From Phycisphaerales bacterium (GTDB taxonomy: Bacteria > Planctomycetota > Phycisphaerae > Phycisphaerales > SM1A02), in NCBI GenBank assembly GCA_014238125.1, contig JABABS010000073.1:1-63554 (forward strand): a stretch of 63,554 bases of DNA, in the 5' to 3' direction. Of this stretch, positions 53,296 through 62,006 are shown piece after piece; position 1 is the first letter of the stretch, and each line of letters begins with the position of its first letter. Under the pieces are notes generated by a model. The model was given only the letters and a program-made list of their open reading frames with translations, searched no databases and had not been told where the DNA came from. A program made the translations under genes and the position numbers.

Positions 53296-53946
53296 TTATT
53301 TGCAGGCTTCAGAAACCAGCACTTCAGCGGTGGTTTTTTCGAGTACCTCATCGATGGTGACATCAGGAGCGAGTTCGGTGATCTCAAATCTTTGTTTTTC
53401 GTTGTTCATTTCCATCACGCAGAGGTCGGTGATGATCATGTCGATGCATTGGAGTCCAGTCAGTGGTAGCGTGCACGCAGGAATCAACTTTGGATCTCCT
53501 CTTCGTGTGACGTGGTCCATGATGACCACGACCTTGCTAACTCCAGCAACGAGATCCATTGCACCTCCCATGCCTTTGATCATCTTGCCGGGGATCATCC
53601 AATTGGCAATATCTCCTTCTTGGGAAATTTCCATTGCACCAAGAATAGCTAGGTCGATATGCCCACCGCGAATCATTGCAAAGGAGTCAGCAGAAGAAAA
53701 GAAACTCGCACCGGGCACGGCTGTCACCGTTTGTTTACCTGCATTGATCAGATCAGCATCAACAGCATCGTCAGTGGGAAATTCACCCATGCCGAGCAAT
53801 CCGTTTTCAGATTGCAACCAAACCTCAATGCCATCGGGCACATAGTTGGCGACAAGGGTGGGCATTCCAATCCCTAAATTCACATAAAAGCCGTCTTGTA
53901 ATTCTTGGGCGGCACGCTTTGCAATTCCGTTTCGATCTAATGGCAT
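53296..53946 (-). CDS. 3-oxoacid CoA-transferase subunit B
   Basis: A 216-residue beta subunit of a succinyl-CoA/acetoacetate-type CoA-transferase. It shows YVNLGIGMPTLVANYV, the SENGLLGMG motif with the catalytic Glu, PGASFFSSADSFAMIRGGHI, then DLAILGAMEISQEGDIANWM and PGKMIKGMGGAMDL. The alpha subunit, normally the adjacent gene, is not in the window, so the partner must be elsewhere. TATTAT lies 6 nt before the ATG. It is divergent from an ALDH7-type dehydrogenase with a 40-bp gap, which hints at ketone-body or lysine catabolism. Confidence 0.9.
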   Translation of the reverse strand: MPLDRNGIAKRAAQELQDGFYVNLGIGMPTLVANYVPDGIEVWLQSENGLLGMGEFPTDDAVDADLINAGKQTVTAVPGASFFSSADSFAMIRGGHIDLAILGAMEISQEGDIANWMIPGKMIKGMGGAMDLVAGVSKVVVIMDHVTRRGDPKLIPACTLPLTGLQCIDMIITDLCVMEMNNEKQRFEITELAPDVTIDEVLEKTTAEVLVSEACK

Positions 53947-53952
53947 GTGATA

Positions 53953-53980
53953 ATAATACCACCTCTTGGTCTGCTAGAAT
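53953..53980. promoter_or_regulatory. Divergent -10 boxes: CoA-transferase (-) and dehydrogenase (+)
   Basis: TATTAT on the minus strand (53958-53953) is 6 nt before the CoA-transferase ATG. TAGAAT on the plus strand (53975-53980) is 6 nt before the dehydrogenase ATG at 53987. Both would be leaderless. Confidence 0.45.
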
Positions 53981-53986
53981 ATGGGA

Positions 53987-55525
53987 ATGACAACAACACT
54001 AACCAATCTCATTGATCACCCTCTTGTGTGCGATGCTTCAGAAGCGACTGACAATCACATTATTTCGTATAACCCAGCAACAGGCGAGCCCATAGCCGCT
54101 GTTCGAAAGCAAACTACTGCTGAGTACAACGACCAAATTGCCCGTTCGAACGCTGTTTTTAAGGAATGGCGAATGTTGCCTGCACCAAAACGTGGTGAAC
54201 TTGTCCGTCGAATTGGCAACGCGTTTCGAGAATACGAACGTCCACTCGGCGAACTTGTCACGATGGAGTGTGGAAAAATCATAGCCGAGGGTATTGGGGA
54301 AGTAGTGGAATGTATTGATATTGCCGATTTTGCAGTTGGCCTCTCGAGGCAACTCTACGGTTTGACAATTGCTTCCGAACGACCACGTCACGCAATGATG
54401 GAACAGTGGCAACCACTTGGAACAATTGGTGTGATTTCAGCATTTAATTTCCCAGTTGCAGTTTGGGCATGGAACTCGATGCTTGCAGCAGTCTGTGGTG
54501 ACACAATAGTGTGGAAGCCAAGTGACATTACACCACTTACTGCAATTGCAATGATAAATGTAGCGCACGAAGTGATGCGAAACCAAGATATTTTTACTCC
54601 AAAAAACGGAGACCCATGCGATGTATTTGGCTTGGTTATTGGCACAGTTGAAGAAATCGGCGAACCAATGATCGCTGATAGGCGCTTGCCATTGATTAGT
54701 GCAACTGGGTCATGCCAAATGGGGCGCCGTGTCGGCGAAGTAGTCGGAGGAAGACTTGGTCGATCACTTTTGGAACTTGGCGGTAACAATGCAATTATCG
54801 TTATGGAAGATGCAGATATAGACATGGTGATTCGTGGCACTCTATTCGGTGCAGTTGGTACTGCAGGGCAGCGCTGTACATCAACCCGTCGCGTTCTCTG
54901 TCACGAATCAATTGTTGATGAAGTCACAAACGGTTTACTCAAAGCGTACACGCAAGTTTCGATTGGAAACCCTCTCGACGACGCAACGCTCATGGGGCCA
55001 CTCATCAACCAAGCATCTGTAGATAACATGCGTTCGTCTATTGAACAAGCAAAAGCAGAAGGATGCGAAATTCTTTGCGGCGGGATAGAAGGAATTGAAC
55101 GCATGGCAGACCGCGATGGTCATTACGTTGAGCCAACAATTGTTCGCGTCCCCAAAGGCACAATGCCAGAAGTTGTCAAAGAGGAAACATTCGCGCCAAT
55201 TTTATATATCTTTACAATTAGCGATCTCGATGAAGCCCTTGCTATGCATAACGATGTTGACCAAGGATTAAGCAGCGCGATCTTTACAAACTCAATGCGA
55301 AATGCTGGTCGTTTTCTTTCACCTGAAGGTTCGGACTGTGGCATCGCAAATGTGAACATCGGTACAAGCGGCGCTGAAATCGGAGGCGCCTTTGGTGGCG
55401 AAAAAGACACAGGTGGTGGACGCGAATCTGGATCAGATGCGTGGAAGGCATACATGCGACGGCAAACGTGTACGACCAACTGGAGTGATGAAATGCCACT
55501 TGCTCAAGGTATCGAATTCGGTTGA
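53987..55525 (+). CDS. Aldehyde dehydrogenase, ALDH7 (antiquitin) type
   Basis: A 512-residue NAD-dependent aldehyde dehydrogenase, closest in pattern to ALDH7/antiquitin, which oxidises aminoadipate semialdehyde in lysine breakdown. VECIDIADFAVGLSRQLYGL, GVISAFNFPVAVWAWNSMLA, LELGGNNAIIV with catalytic Glu, AGQRCTSTRRVL with catalytic Cys, and EIGGAFGGEKDTGGGRESGS are all characteristic. An ATG at 53981 lies two codons earlier, but the -10 TAGAAT ends at 53980, so 53987 is preferred. Its stop overlaps the TTG start of the Nudix gene. Confidence 0.9.
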   Translation: MTTTLTNLIDHPLVCDASEATDNHIISYNPATGEPIAAVRKQTTAEYNDQIARSNAVFKEWRMLPAPKRGELVRRIGNAFREYERPLGELVTMECGKIIAEGIGEVVECIDIADFAVGLSRQLYGLTIASERPRHAMMEQWQPLGTIGVISAFNFPVAVWAWNSMLAAVCGDTIVWKPSDITPLTAIAMINVAHEVMRNQDIFTPKNGDPCDVFGLVIGTVEEIGEPMIADRRLPLISATGSCQMGRRVGEVVGGRLGRSLLELGGNNAIIVMEDADIDMVIRGTLFGAVGTAGQRCTSTRRVLCHESIVDEVTNGLLKAYTQVSIGNPLDDATLMGPLINQASVDNMRSSIEQAKAEGCEILCGGIEGIERMADRDGHYVEPTIVRVPKGTMPEVVKEETFAPILYIFTISDLDEALAMHNDVDQGLSSAIFTNSMRNAGRFLSPEGSDCGIANVNIGTSGAEIGGAFGGEKDTGGGRESGSDAWKAYMRRQTCTTNWSDEMPLAQGIEFG

Positions 55526-56130
55526 TTCTTCTTCGAAAACCACCAGTCATTCAAATGCAGGAAGAGATCTTCGTGCCAGAAATCTCACTTGCTGAAGTTG
55601 ATACAGCATGGAACGCGTTGTGTAAGCAGAATTCCGAATATTTCGATGGAGAAATTGTGCATGTCTTGCATGTGAATCGTACTGGTTGCGGAGGCGCAAT
55701 TGTACAATGTGCTCGGACTTCATATCGTTTTCATGCTGTTGGGAATCTAGGCATCACGCCCCTTGGTGTGAAAGGAATTTGCATGCAAGATGACAAAATT
55801 CTTTGTGGGCTTCGCGGTAAAAAAATGTGCGTGTATCCAGCGATGTGGGAATTCGCACCCGCGGGCATGCTAGAACCGAATCAAAAACCAGAAGATACTA
55901 TCGCACGTGAACTTGAAGAAGAAACTGGATTGATGTTGTCCGCTCCACCAATAGCAATTGCTCTATTTTTTGATAAAGAAGTTCAAACGTGGGAATTAGT
56001 GTTTCGGCTCTCAGTTATTGGGACGTCCCAATGCGATGGAACGGAATACGAGTCTCTTGGATGGTTTGATATTAATTCGGTGCCCATGCCGATATCACCA
56101 CCAACAGAACGCATGAAATCGCTGCTTTAG
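55522..56130 (+). CDS. Nudix hydrolase
   Basis: A 202-residue protein. The Nudix box is near residue 120: GMLEPNQKPEDTIARELEEE, then TGL. It fits the pattern except that the first conserved Glu (five residues after Gly) is Gln; REL-EEE-G is intact. An N-terminal domain of about 60 residues precedes it. Starts at a TTG overlapping the dehydrogenase stop (TTGA); an ATG at 55555 is the alternative. Substrate unknown, probably an ADP-ribose or nucleoside-diphosphate derivative. Its stop codon shares bases with the stop of the aquaporin gene on the other strand. Confidence 0.82.
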   Translation: MILLRKPPVIQMQEEIFVPEISLAEVDTAWNALCKQNSEYFDGEIVHVLHVNRTGCGGAIVQCARTSYRFHAVGNLGITPLGVKGICMQDDKILCGLRGKKMCVYPAMWEFAPAGMLEPNQKPEDTIARELEEETGLMLSAPPIAIALFFDKEVQTWELVFRLSVIGTSQCDGTEYESLGWFDINSVPMPISPPTERMKSLL

Positions 56131-56813
56131 TCTTGTGTGGTCATTGTCTTGTCATAGACAACTGATGCGATCATCGCACCCACAATTGGGCCGACCCAAT
56201 AACACCAATGAAGTGTCCATTCGCCTGAGACCATCGCGGGGCCAAAAGATCTAGCAGGGTTCATAGAGGCACCGGTGAGTGGCCCAAAACATAAAATATC
56301 TGCCATGACGACTCCCCCAATTGCGAGCGCTGCGATGCCTGCGTGCTGTTTATTTTTTTGATCAACAGCGACGCCCATAATGACCCACATGAGAAAGAAA
56401 GTTGCAAGCCCTTCAAGAACAAGAATTCGCCATGCGCTGATTAAGTCTGGACCTGAAGAGCCACTGTAGATACCAAGAGTTTCACCAAGGTGCGTGTTCG
56501 CATATTCAAAGGCAGGCACCATTGTTGCTTTGAGCAAAAATGCTGCTGCGATACCGCCAACAACTTGAAAAAATGTAAACCATAGTGCTTGCGACCAAGG
56601 TTGCAATCCACGTACTGCAAGTGCAATTGAAACTGCAGGATTAAATTGCGCGCCACTCACATGCATCATTGATGCAATCATGACAGCAAGAATAATGCCG
56701 TGTGCAAGTGCAATAACGATGAGATTTTCACCACTTGTAGCAATAATTGAACCTGCACCAACAAAAGTTAATGCGAAAGTCCCCATAAATTCGGCAAGAA
56801 ATTTTCTATTCAT
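56127..56813 (-). CDS. Aquaporin/glycerol facilitator (MIP family)
   Basis: A 228-residue channel with six membrane segments and both half-helix motifs: SGAQFNPAVSIAL and GASMNPARSFGPAM. Length and the Arg after the second NPA (NPARS) fit a water-selective AqpZ-like protein. A longer periplasmic loop (YANTHLGETLGIYSGSSGPD) is inserted before the fourth segment. The ATG at 56813 is 16 bp after the stop of an upstream gene on the same strand; a TTG at 56825 is less likely. Confidence 0.9.
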   Translation of the reverse strand: MNRKFLAEFMGTFALTFVGAGSIIATSGENLIVIALAHGIILAVMIASMMHVSGAQFNPAVSIALAVRGLQPWSQALWFTFFQVVGGIAAAFLLKATMVPAFEYANTHLGETLGIYSGSSGPDLISAWRILVLEGLATFFLMWVIMGVAVDQKNKQHAGIAALAIGGVVMADILCFGPLTGASMNPARSFGPAMVSGEWTLHWCYWVGPIVGAMIASVVYDKTMTTQD

Positions 56814-56828
56814 ATGAAGGTTCAAATG

Positions 56829-57152
56829 CTACGTGTTTAAATATTGAGCAACACTCTTGAGGTCATTCACAATTTGGGGAGTTACTCGAACTGTGAAGCT
56901 TGCACCAATTTCACAGCGAGCGGTGCGGGTTGCTCGAGGGCGATCGAACCAGACACGACCAGCACGAATGGTGTGTTTAATGTCCTTTTGCTTACGACGG
57001 CGTTGGAGCATTTTTAGATCACGTTTTTTGTCACCTTGCATCCACATAAGACGCTCAATGGTCTTCTTTGCAGCTGGCCGAGAAGGCATCGTTGCGATTG
57101 TGAAGGTCATTTCACTATTTGGGACGATTTGCTCTTTTGTTACTGCTGTCAT
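56829..57152 (-). CDS. Conserved-looking small basic protein, unknown function (107 aa)
   Basis: A 107-residue soluble protein with a well-placed GGAG seven bases before its ATG and TACAAT about 22 nt upstream of that. The first 35 residues are polar (MTFTIATMPSRPAAKKTIER), the middle is very basic (KKRDLKMLQRRRKQKDIKH), and the end returns to VRVTPQIVNDLKSVAQYLN. The basic helix suggests nucleic acid or ribosome binding, but no family is recognised. Precedes the aquaporin gene by 15 bp. Confidence 0.6.
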   Translation of the reverse strand: MTAVTKEQIVPNSEMTFTIATMPSRPAAKKTIERLMWMQGDKKRDLKMLQRRRKQKDIKHTIRAGRVWFDRPRATRTARCEIGASFTVRVTPQIVNDLKSVAQYLNT

Positions 57153-57232
57153 GGTGTTCTCCGTTTCGAGCCACGTATTGTATCAATCTCCGACAAATTG
57201 GTAAAGGCTGTATGCGAAAGTTGTTTGGAGGG

Positions 57233-57238
57233 TATAAT
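57233..57238 (+). promoter_or_regulatory. Candidate -10 box of korA
   Basis: A perfect TATAAT lies 34 nt before the korA ATG (57273), leaving a leader of about 27 nt with AAAAGG as a weak Shine-Dalgarno. A clear -35 is not seen. Confidence 0.4.
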
Positions 57239-57272
57239 ATGGTGCTAATGCCATGTCAAAAGGCACTTTTTG

Positions 57273-59147
57273 ATGACTACAGCAAATAAAAACAAAACCA
57301 CCTCTCTCTCTTCCGTTTCCGTCCGCTTTTGCGGCGACAGTGGCGATGGCATGCAGTTGACAGGTTCACAATTCACAGACGAAGTGGCGCTTGCTGGAAA
57401 CGATTTTGCAACAGCACCAGATTTTCCTGCTGAAATTCGAGCTCCAAGAGGTACGACCTTTGGAGTGTCGGGATATCAAGTCCAATTTTCGAGCAATGAA
57501 ATTCATACGCCCGGTGATTTAGTGAACGCAATGGTTGCAATGAATCCCGCAGGTTTTAAAACAAACCTGGAATATGTTCAACCTGGTGGGATTGTGATTG
57601 TCAATGAGGATGAATTTAACAAAAGCAATTTTAAGAAGTGTGGGTATGAAGAGGGATATAACCCCCTCGATGACGAAGTCATCAACGCGAAATATAAAAT
57701 TTGCCGCGTACCCATGTCTCGTTTAACCCGCGAATCACTCACGAGTGAAACTGAAGATATTTCAGTGAAAGATATCGACCGTTGCAGAAACATGTTTGCC
57801 CTTGGTATTGTCTCTTGGTTGTACTCACGGGAAATAGATTCGACAATTGAAAAATTACAGAATTATTTTGGTAAAGTAAAAAACAAACCTGAAATTGCAG
57901 CGTTAAATGAGAAGGCAATTAAGGCTGGATATTATTTTGGGGAAACTGCTGAACTTTTTCCATCTCAATATGAAGTCGCTCCTGCAAAATTAAAATTAGG
58001 TGAATACAGAAGAATTTCAGGTAACGAAGCGATCGTTCTTGGTCTTACAACAGCAGCGACGAAAGCGAATAAAGCACTTGTCTATGCAAGTTACCCAATT
58101 ACGCCAGCTTCCGATGTATTACATGGACTCGCACGATTAAAACAATTTGGTATTCGTACCTTCCAAGCAGAAGATGAAATCGCAGCAGTGATGGTTGCTT
58201 TGGGCGCATCATTTACGGGTGACATTGGTGTGACTGGTACTTCTGGTCCAGGCCTTGCATTGAAAGCAGAAGCAATCGGGCTTGCAGTGATGATGGAATT
58301 GCCTTTGATAGTTGTGAACGTACAACGTGCTGGTCCCTCGACAGGAATGCCAACCAAAACAGAACAATCAGATTTATTGCAAACCATGTTTGGTCGCTCT
58401 GGCGAATGCCCTGTGATTGTGCTTGCAGCATCGAGCCCTGGAAATTGTTTCCACATGGCAATTGAAGCAGTACGATTATCAATTCGTGCAATGTGCCCAG
58501 TCATATTTTTATCTGAGGGCGGGCTTGGTAATGCAGCCGAACCTTGGTTGATTCCAGATATTTCAAATATTCCAGATATTGAAGTCAATCATGCGGTTGT
58601 CACTGATGAAGAATTTTTACCGTACCTGCGAGACGAGAAAACTGGTGCTCGGCCTTGGGCTATCCCCGGGACACCCGGTTTGGAACATCGAATTGGAGGT
58701 CTTGAAAAAGAAGACGGCACGGGCGGTGTTTCGTATGACCATGACAACCATGCGTTGATGACTCGATACCGAGCAGAAAAAATACAACAGTTACAAGATG
58801 TAATTCCAGATCTTGAAGTTGAGGGTGCGGGGGACACACTCATTCTTGGATGGGGCGGTACGAGAGGCAGTATTTTGACTGCAGCAACCGTACTCAAAGA
58901 ACGTGGAATCGATGTTGCAACCGCCCACTTGCATTACATTAATCCGTTCCCTAAAAACCTTGGCGAAGTTTTGCGCTCGTACGATCGAATCATCATGCCA
59001 GAAATGAACAGTGGACAATTACAAATGTTGATTCGAAGCGAGTTCCTCATTGACGTCAAAGGGATACAGAACCACTTTGGACGCTCATTCTTTGTTGAAG
59101 AACTTGTTGATGAAATTCAATTGATATTAAACGGAGGTAACGCATGA
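57273..59147 (+). CDS. korA: 2-oxoacid:ferredoxin oxidoreductase, alpha subunit with fused gamma domain
   Basis: A 624-residue subunit of the enzyme that oxidises 2-oxoglutarate (or a related 2-oxoacid) to its CoA ester with ferredoxin. The N-terminal about 190 residues are the gamma domain (VRFCGDSGDGMQLTGSQFTD, then AEIRAPRGTTFGVSG). The alpha domain starts around GNEAIVLGLTTAATKANKAL, followed by SYPITPASDVLHGLARLKQF, QAEDEIAAVMVALGASF and TGTSGPGLALKAEA. The ATG at 57273 is preferred over a TTG three bases earlier. Coupled to korB by ATGA. KorAB can run in the reductive TCA direction; here an oxidative role is more likely. Confidence 0.93.
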   Translation: MTTANKNKTTSLSSVSVRFCGDSGDGMQLTGSQFTDEVALAGNDFATAPDFPAEIRAPRGTTFGVSGYQVQFSSNEIHTPGDLVNAMVAMNPAGFKTNLEYVQPGGIVIVNEDEFNKSNFKKCGYEEGYNPLDDEVINAKYKICRVPMSRLTRESLTSETEDISVKDIDRCRNMFALGIVSWLYSREIDSTIEKLQNYFGKVKNKPEIAALNEKAIKAGYYFGETAELFPSQYEVAPAKLKLGEYRRISGNEAIVLGLTTAATKANKALVYASYPITPASDVLHGLARLKQFGIRTFQAEDEIAAVMVALGASFTGDIGVTGTSGPGLALKAEAIGLAVMMELPLIVVNVQRAGPSTGMPTKTEQSDLLQTMFGRSGECPVIVLAASSPGNCFHMAIEAVRLSIRAMCPVIFLSEGGLGNAAEPWLIPDISNIPDIEVNHAVVTDEEFLPYLRDEKTGARPWAIPGTPGLEHRIGGLEKEDGTGGVSYDHDNHALMTRYRAEKIQQLQDVIPDLEVEGAGDTLILGWGGTRGSILTAATVLKERGIDVATAHLHYINPFPKNLGEVLRSYDRIIMPEMNSGQLQMLIRSEFLIDVKGIQNHFGRSFFVEELVDEIQLILNGGNA

Positions 59148-60160
59148 GCAACGTTACACTGCCAACGTATAAACCCAAGGAATTCGCAACCGATCAAGAC
59201 GTTCGTTGGTGTCCGGGATGTGGGGACTACGCAGTACTTACTGCGATGAAAAAGATGGCGGCTGATCTTGGTGTGAAGCGTGAAGATTTTGTCTTCGTTT
59301 CAGGGATTGGGTGCGCAGCACGTTTTCCATATTACATGAACACGTATGGCGCGCATACGATCCACGGTCGTTCGCCAGCCTTTGCAACAGGCGTCAAAAT
59401 TGCAAATCCTGAACTGTCAGTTTTTCTTGTCTCAGGTGACGGCGATCTACTCTCCATTGGTGGAAATCACACCATGCACGCTATTCGTCGGAATATTGAT
59501 ATCAATATCATTCTTCTGAATAATAAAATTTATGGTTTGACCAAAGGTCAGTACTCTCCAACAAGTGAAGTTGGAAAAGTAACCAAGTCGACACCTCACG
59601 GATCACTTGACGAACCGATTAACCCAATCACGATCGCACTTGCCAGTGGCGGAACATTTGTCGCTCGGACAATTGATGTTGACGTGAAGGGGTTGAATGC
59701 GTTAATTACCCGTGGTGCAAAACACGAAGGGACTTCCTTTATTGAGGTCTATCAAGATTGCAATGTGTTCAATCACCAGACGTGGTTTTACGCCACGCAG
59801 AAGGATACGCGCCCTGAAAACACAATTGTGCTGGAACACGGAAAACCTTTAGTGTTTGGCGCAGAAAATGATAAGGGTATTCGCCGAAATGGTGACACTG
59901 TTGAAGTTGTTTCACTGAATAGCGAGTTCAGTGAAGAAGATTTGTTGGTGCATGACGAAACCAATCTTGCTCAAGCGTTTCTTTTAAGTCAACTCTATCA
60001 CCCAGAATTTCCCGAACCAATGGGCGTGTTTTATGTCGATGATTCGCGGCCTTCGTATAACGATCAATTGCACTCTCAGGTGGACGAAGTTGTTGAAAAG
60101 CACGGTGAAGCAGACTTGCAAAAACTCATCACTGGTTCAAACACTTGGACAGTAGAATAA
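59144..60160 (+). CDS. korB: 2-oxoacid:ferredoxin oxidoreductase, beta subunit
   Basis: A 338-residue thiamine-diphosphate-binding subunit. It begins with the CPGCGDYAVLTA segment, followed by VSGIGCAARFPYYMNTYGAH, then VSGDGDLLSIGGNHTMHAIR for TPP/Mg binding and NNKIYGLTKGQYSPTSEVG. Conserved cysteines for an Fe-S centre are in WCPGC and further on. Coupled to korA (ATGA) and followed 4 bp later by mnmG, so likely a three-gene transcript. Confidence 0.94.
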   Translation: MSNVTLPTYKPKEFATDQDVRWCPGCGDYAVLTAMKKMAADLGVKREDFVFVSGIGCAARFPYYMNTYGAHTIHGRSPAFATGVKIANPELSVFLVSGDGDLLSIGGNHTMHAIRRNIDINIILLNNKIYGLTKGQYSPTSEVGKVTKSTPHGSLDEPINPITIALASGGTFVARTIDVDVKGLNALITRGAKHEGTSFIEVYQDCNVFNHQTWFYATQKDTRPENTIVLEHGKPLVFGAENDKGIRRNGDTVEVVSLNSEFSEEDLLVHDETNLAQAFLLSQLYHPEFPEPMGVFYVDDSRPSYNDQLHSQVDEVVEKHGEADLQKLITGSNTWTVE

Positions 60161-60164
60161 TTAA

Positions 60165-61964
60165 ATGACAAATTCAGTTGATGTTATTGTGATCGGGGGC
60201 GGGCATGCTGGCGTTGAAGCCGCATGGGCTGCTTCGTCGATATTGCCAAACGGAAAAATCGCATTCGTTACGATGGACATCACAAAAATTGGGGTTATGA
60301 GTTGTAACCCTGCAATTGGCGGTCTTGGCAAGGGGCAAATTGTTCGTGAAATTGATGCCCTTGGTGGGGTGATGGCAAGAGCAATCGATGCCACTGGCAT
60401 TATGTTCAAAATGTTAAACACTTCAAAAGGACCAGCAGTCTGGGGTCCCCGTGCGCAAGCGGATAAAGATGCATACCGCGATGAAGTGCAACGGTTGATC
60501 AAAACGAGATCTAACATCGAGATCATCGAGGCAATTGTTGACAATTTCATTGTTGAAGATGGCGAAATAAAAGGCGTGATGCTTCATGAGCCACTATATG
60601 CAAAGGCAGTTGTTCTTACAACAGGAACATTTATGCGTGCCCTCATGCACACAGGCGATTCGCAAGAAAAGGGTGGGCGTGTTGGCGAGGGAACGGCGGA
60701 TGGTATTTCACAGACATTGAAAAAACTCGGCTTTGAGTTAGGAAGATTAAAAACGGGAACTCCGCCGCGACTTTCTAAGAAAAGTCTTGATTGGGAATCG
60801 TTGAAGGCGCAACTTGGCGATGAATCGCCTGTTCCTTTTAGCGACATACTTCCAAAAAAGTTTCCAGTTCTAGCACAAGTCGACTGTCGAATTACATCTA
60901 CGACTCCCGAAATGCATCAGTTAATAAAAGATAATCTAGATAAAGCTCCAATGTTTAGTGGTGCCATTGATGCTGAAAGTGGTCCACGCTATTGTCCTTC
61001 GATCGAAGATAAGGTTGTGCGATTTGAAGATCGCACTTCTCACCATGTATTTCTTGAACCCGAAACCGTTGATGGCGATTCGATTTACTGTAATGGCATA
61101 AGTACTTCACTCCCTGCAGAAATCCAAGAACAAATCATTCCGATGATGCAAGGTTGTGAAAATGCTAAAATTTTGCAGTTTGGATACGCCGTTGAATATG
61201 ACATTGTTCGTCCGCATCAAATTGATGCAACGTGTGAAACAAAGTCCATCGGCGGACTTTTTCTAGCGGGGCAAATCAACGGAACAAGTGGGTATGAAGA
61301 AGCAGCAGGTCAGGGACTTATAGCTGGTTTAAATGCAGCAAGATTAATTTCGGGAATGGAACCAATTCGCCTTGGTCGGGATCAAGCGTACATCGGCGTC
61401 ATGATGGACGATCTTGTGACGACAGTGCCACGAGAACCGTACCGTATGTTTACAAGCAGTGCGGAACACCGTCTGTTACTTCGCGCGGATAACAGCGATG
61501 AACGATTGACACCACTTGCCAATGATCTCGGTTTAGTTTGCGATAAGCGTTGGAAGGCGTGGGAAAAGCGCAGGCAGGAACTTTACACCATCAAGGCTGA
61601 GATTGAAAAACGGAAGATAACACAGAGTATCAAGCGTCCTGATACGACGATCAAAGAAATTGCGAGCAAACTCTCTGAGTTCGATCCAAAACTAGTGTAC
61701 CGCGTTATTACGGATATTCGCTACGAAGGGTACGTTGTTCGTCAGCAAGCAGAAATTAAACGCCAAGCAAATTCTGAAGGTCGAAAAATTCCCGCAGAAT
61801 TAGACCCAAGTGCTATCAACGGGTTGCGAAACGAAGCAGTCGATGTGTTAAACGAGTTTAAACCAGCGACACTTGGTCAAGCCTCGCGCCTTGCAGGCAT
61901 TACACCTGCTGATATCACGCTTATTTCGATTGCGATCAAACGAATTAACACCCCTCAAAGGTGA
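60165..61964 (+). CDS. mnmG: tRNA U34 carboxymethylaminomethyl synthesis protein MnmG
   Basis: A 599-residue FAD protein that with MnmE modifies the wobble uridine of several tRNAs. FAD motif VIVIGGGHAGVEAAWAA, CNPAIGGLGKGQIVREIDAL, AIDATGIMFKMLNTSKGPAV, LKTGTPPRL, then GLFLAGQINGTSGYEEAAGQ and PREPYRMFTSSAEHRLLLRA. The C-terminal helical domain is present (TLGQASRLAGITPADITLI). mnmE is not in the window. It lies 4 bp downstream of korB. It forms the left flank of the putative integration junction. Confidence 0.96.
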   Translation: MTNSVDVIVIGGGHAGVEAAWAASSILPNGKIAFVTMDITKIGVMSCNPAIGGLGKGQIVREIDALGGVMARAIDATGIMFKMLNTSKGPAVWGPRAQADKDAYRDEVQRLIKTRSNIEIIEAIVDNFIVEDGEIKGVMLHEPLYAKAVVLTTGTFMRALMHTGDSQEKGGRVGEGTADGISQTLKKLGFELGRLKTGTPPRLSKKSLDWESLKAQLGDESPVPFSDILPKKFPVLAQVDCRITSTTPEMHQLIKDNLDKAPMFSGAIDAESGPRYCPSIEDKVVRFEDRTSHHVFLEPETVDGDSIYCNGISTSLPAEIQEQIIPMMQGCENAKILQFGYAVEYDIVRPHQIDATCETKSIGGLFLAGQINGTSGYEEAAGQGLIAGLNAARLISGMEPIRLGRDQAYIGVMMDDLVTTVPREPYRMFTSSAEHRLLLRADNSDERLTPLANDLGLVCDKRWKAWEKRRQELYTIKAEIEKRKITQSIKRPDTTIKEIASKLSEFDPKLVYRVITDIRYEGYVVRQQAEIKRQANSEGRKIPAELDPSAINGLRNEAVDVLNEFKPATLGQASRLAGITPADITLISIAIKRINTPQR

Positions 61965-62006
61965 TGCAAAAGTGCAAACTCCTCACTTTGGGCGTACGTA
62001 TGCAAT

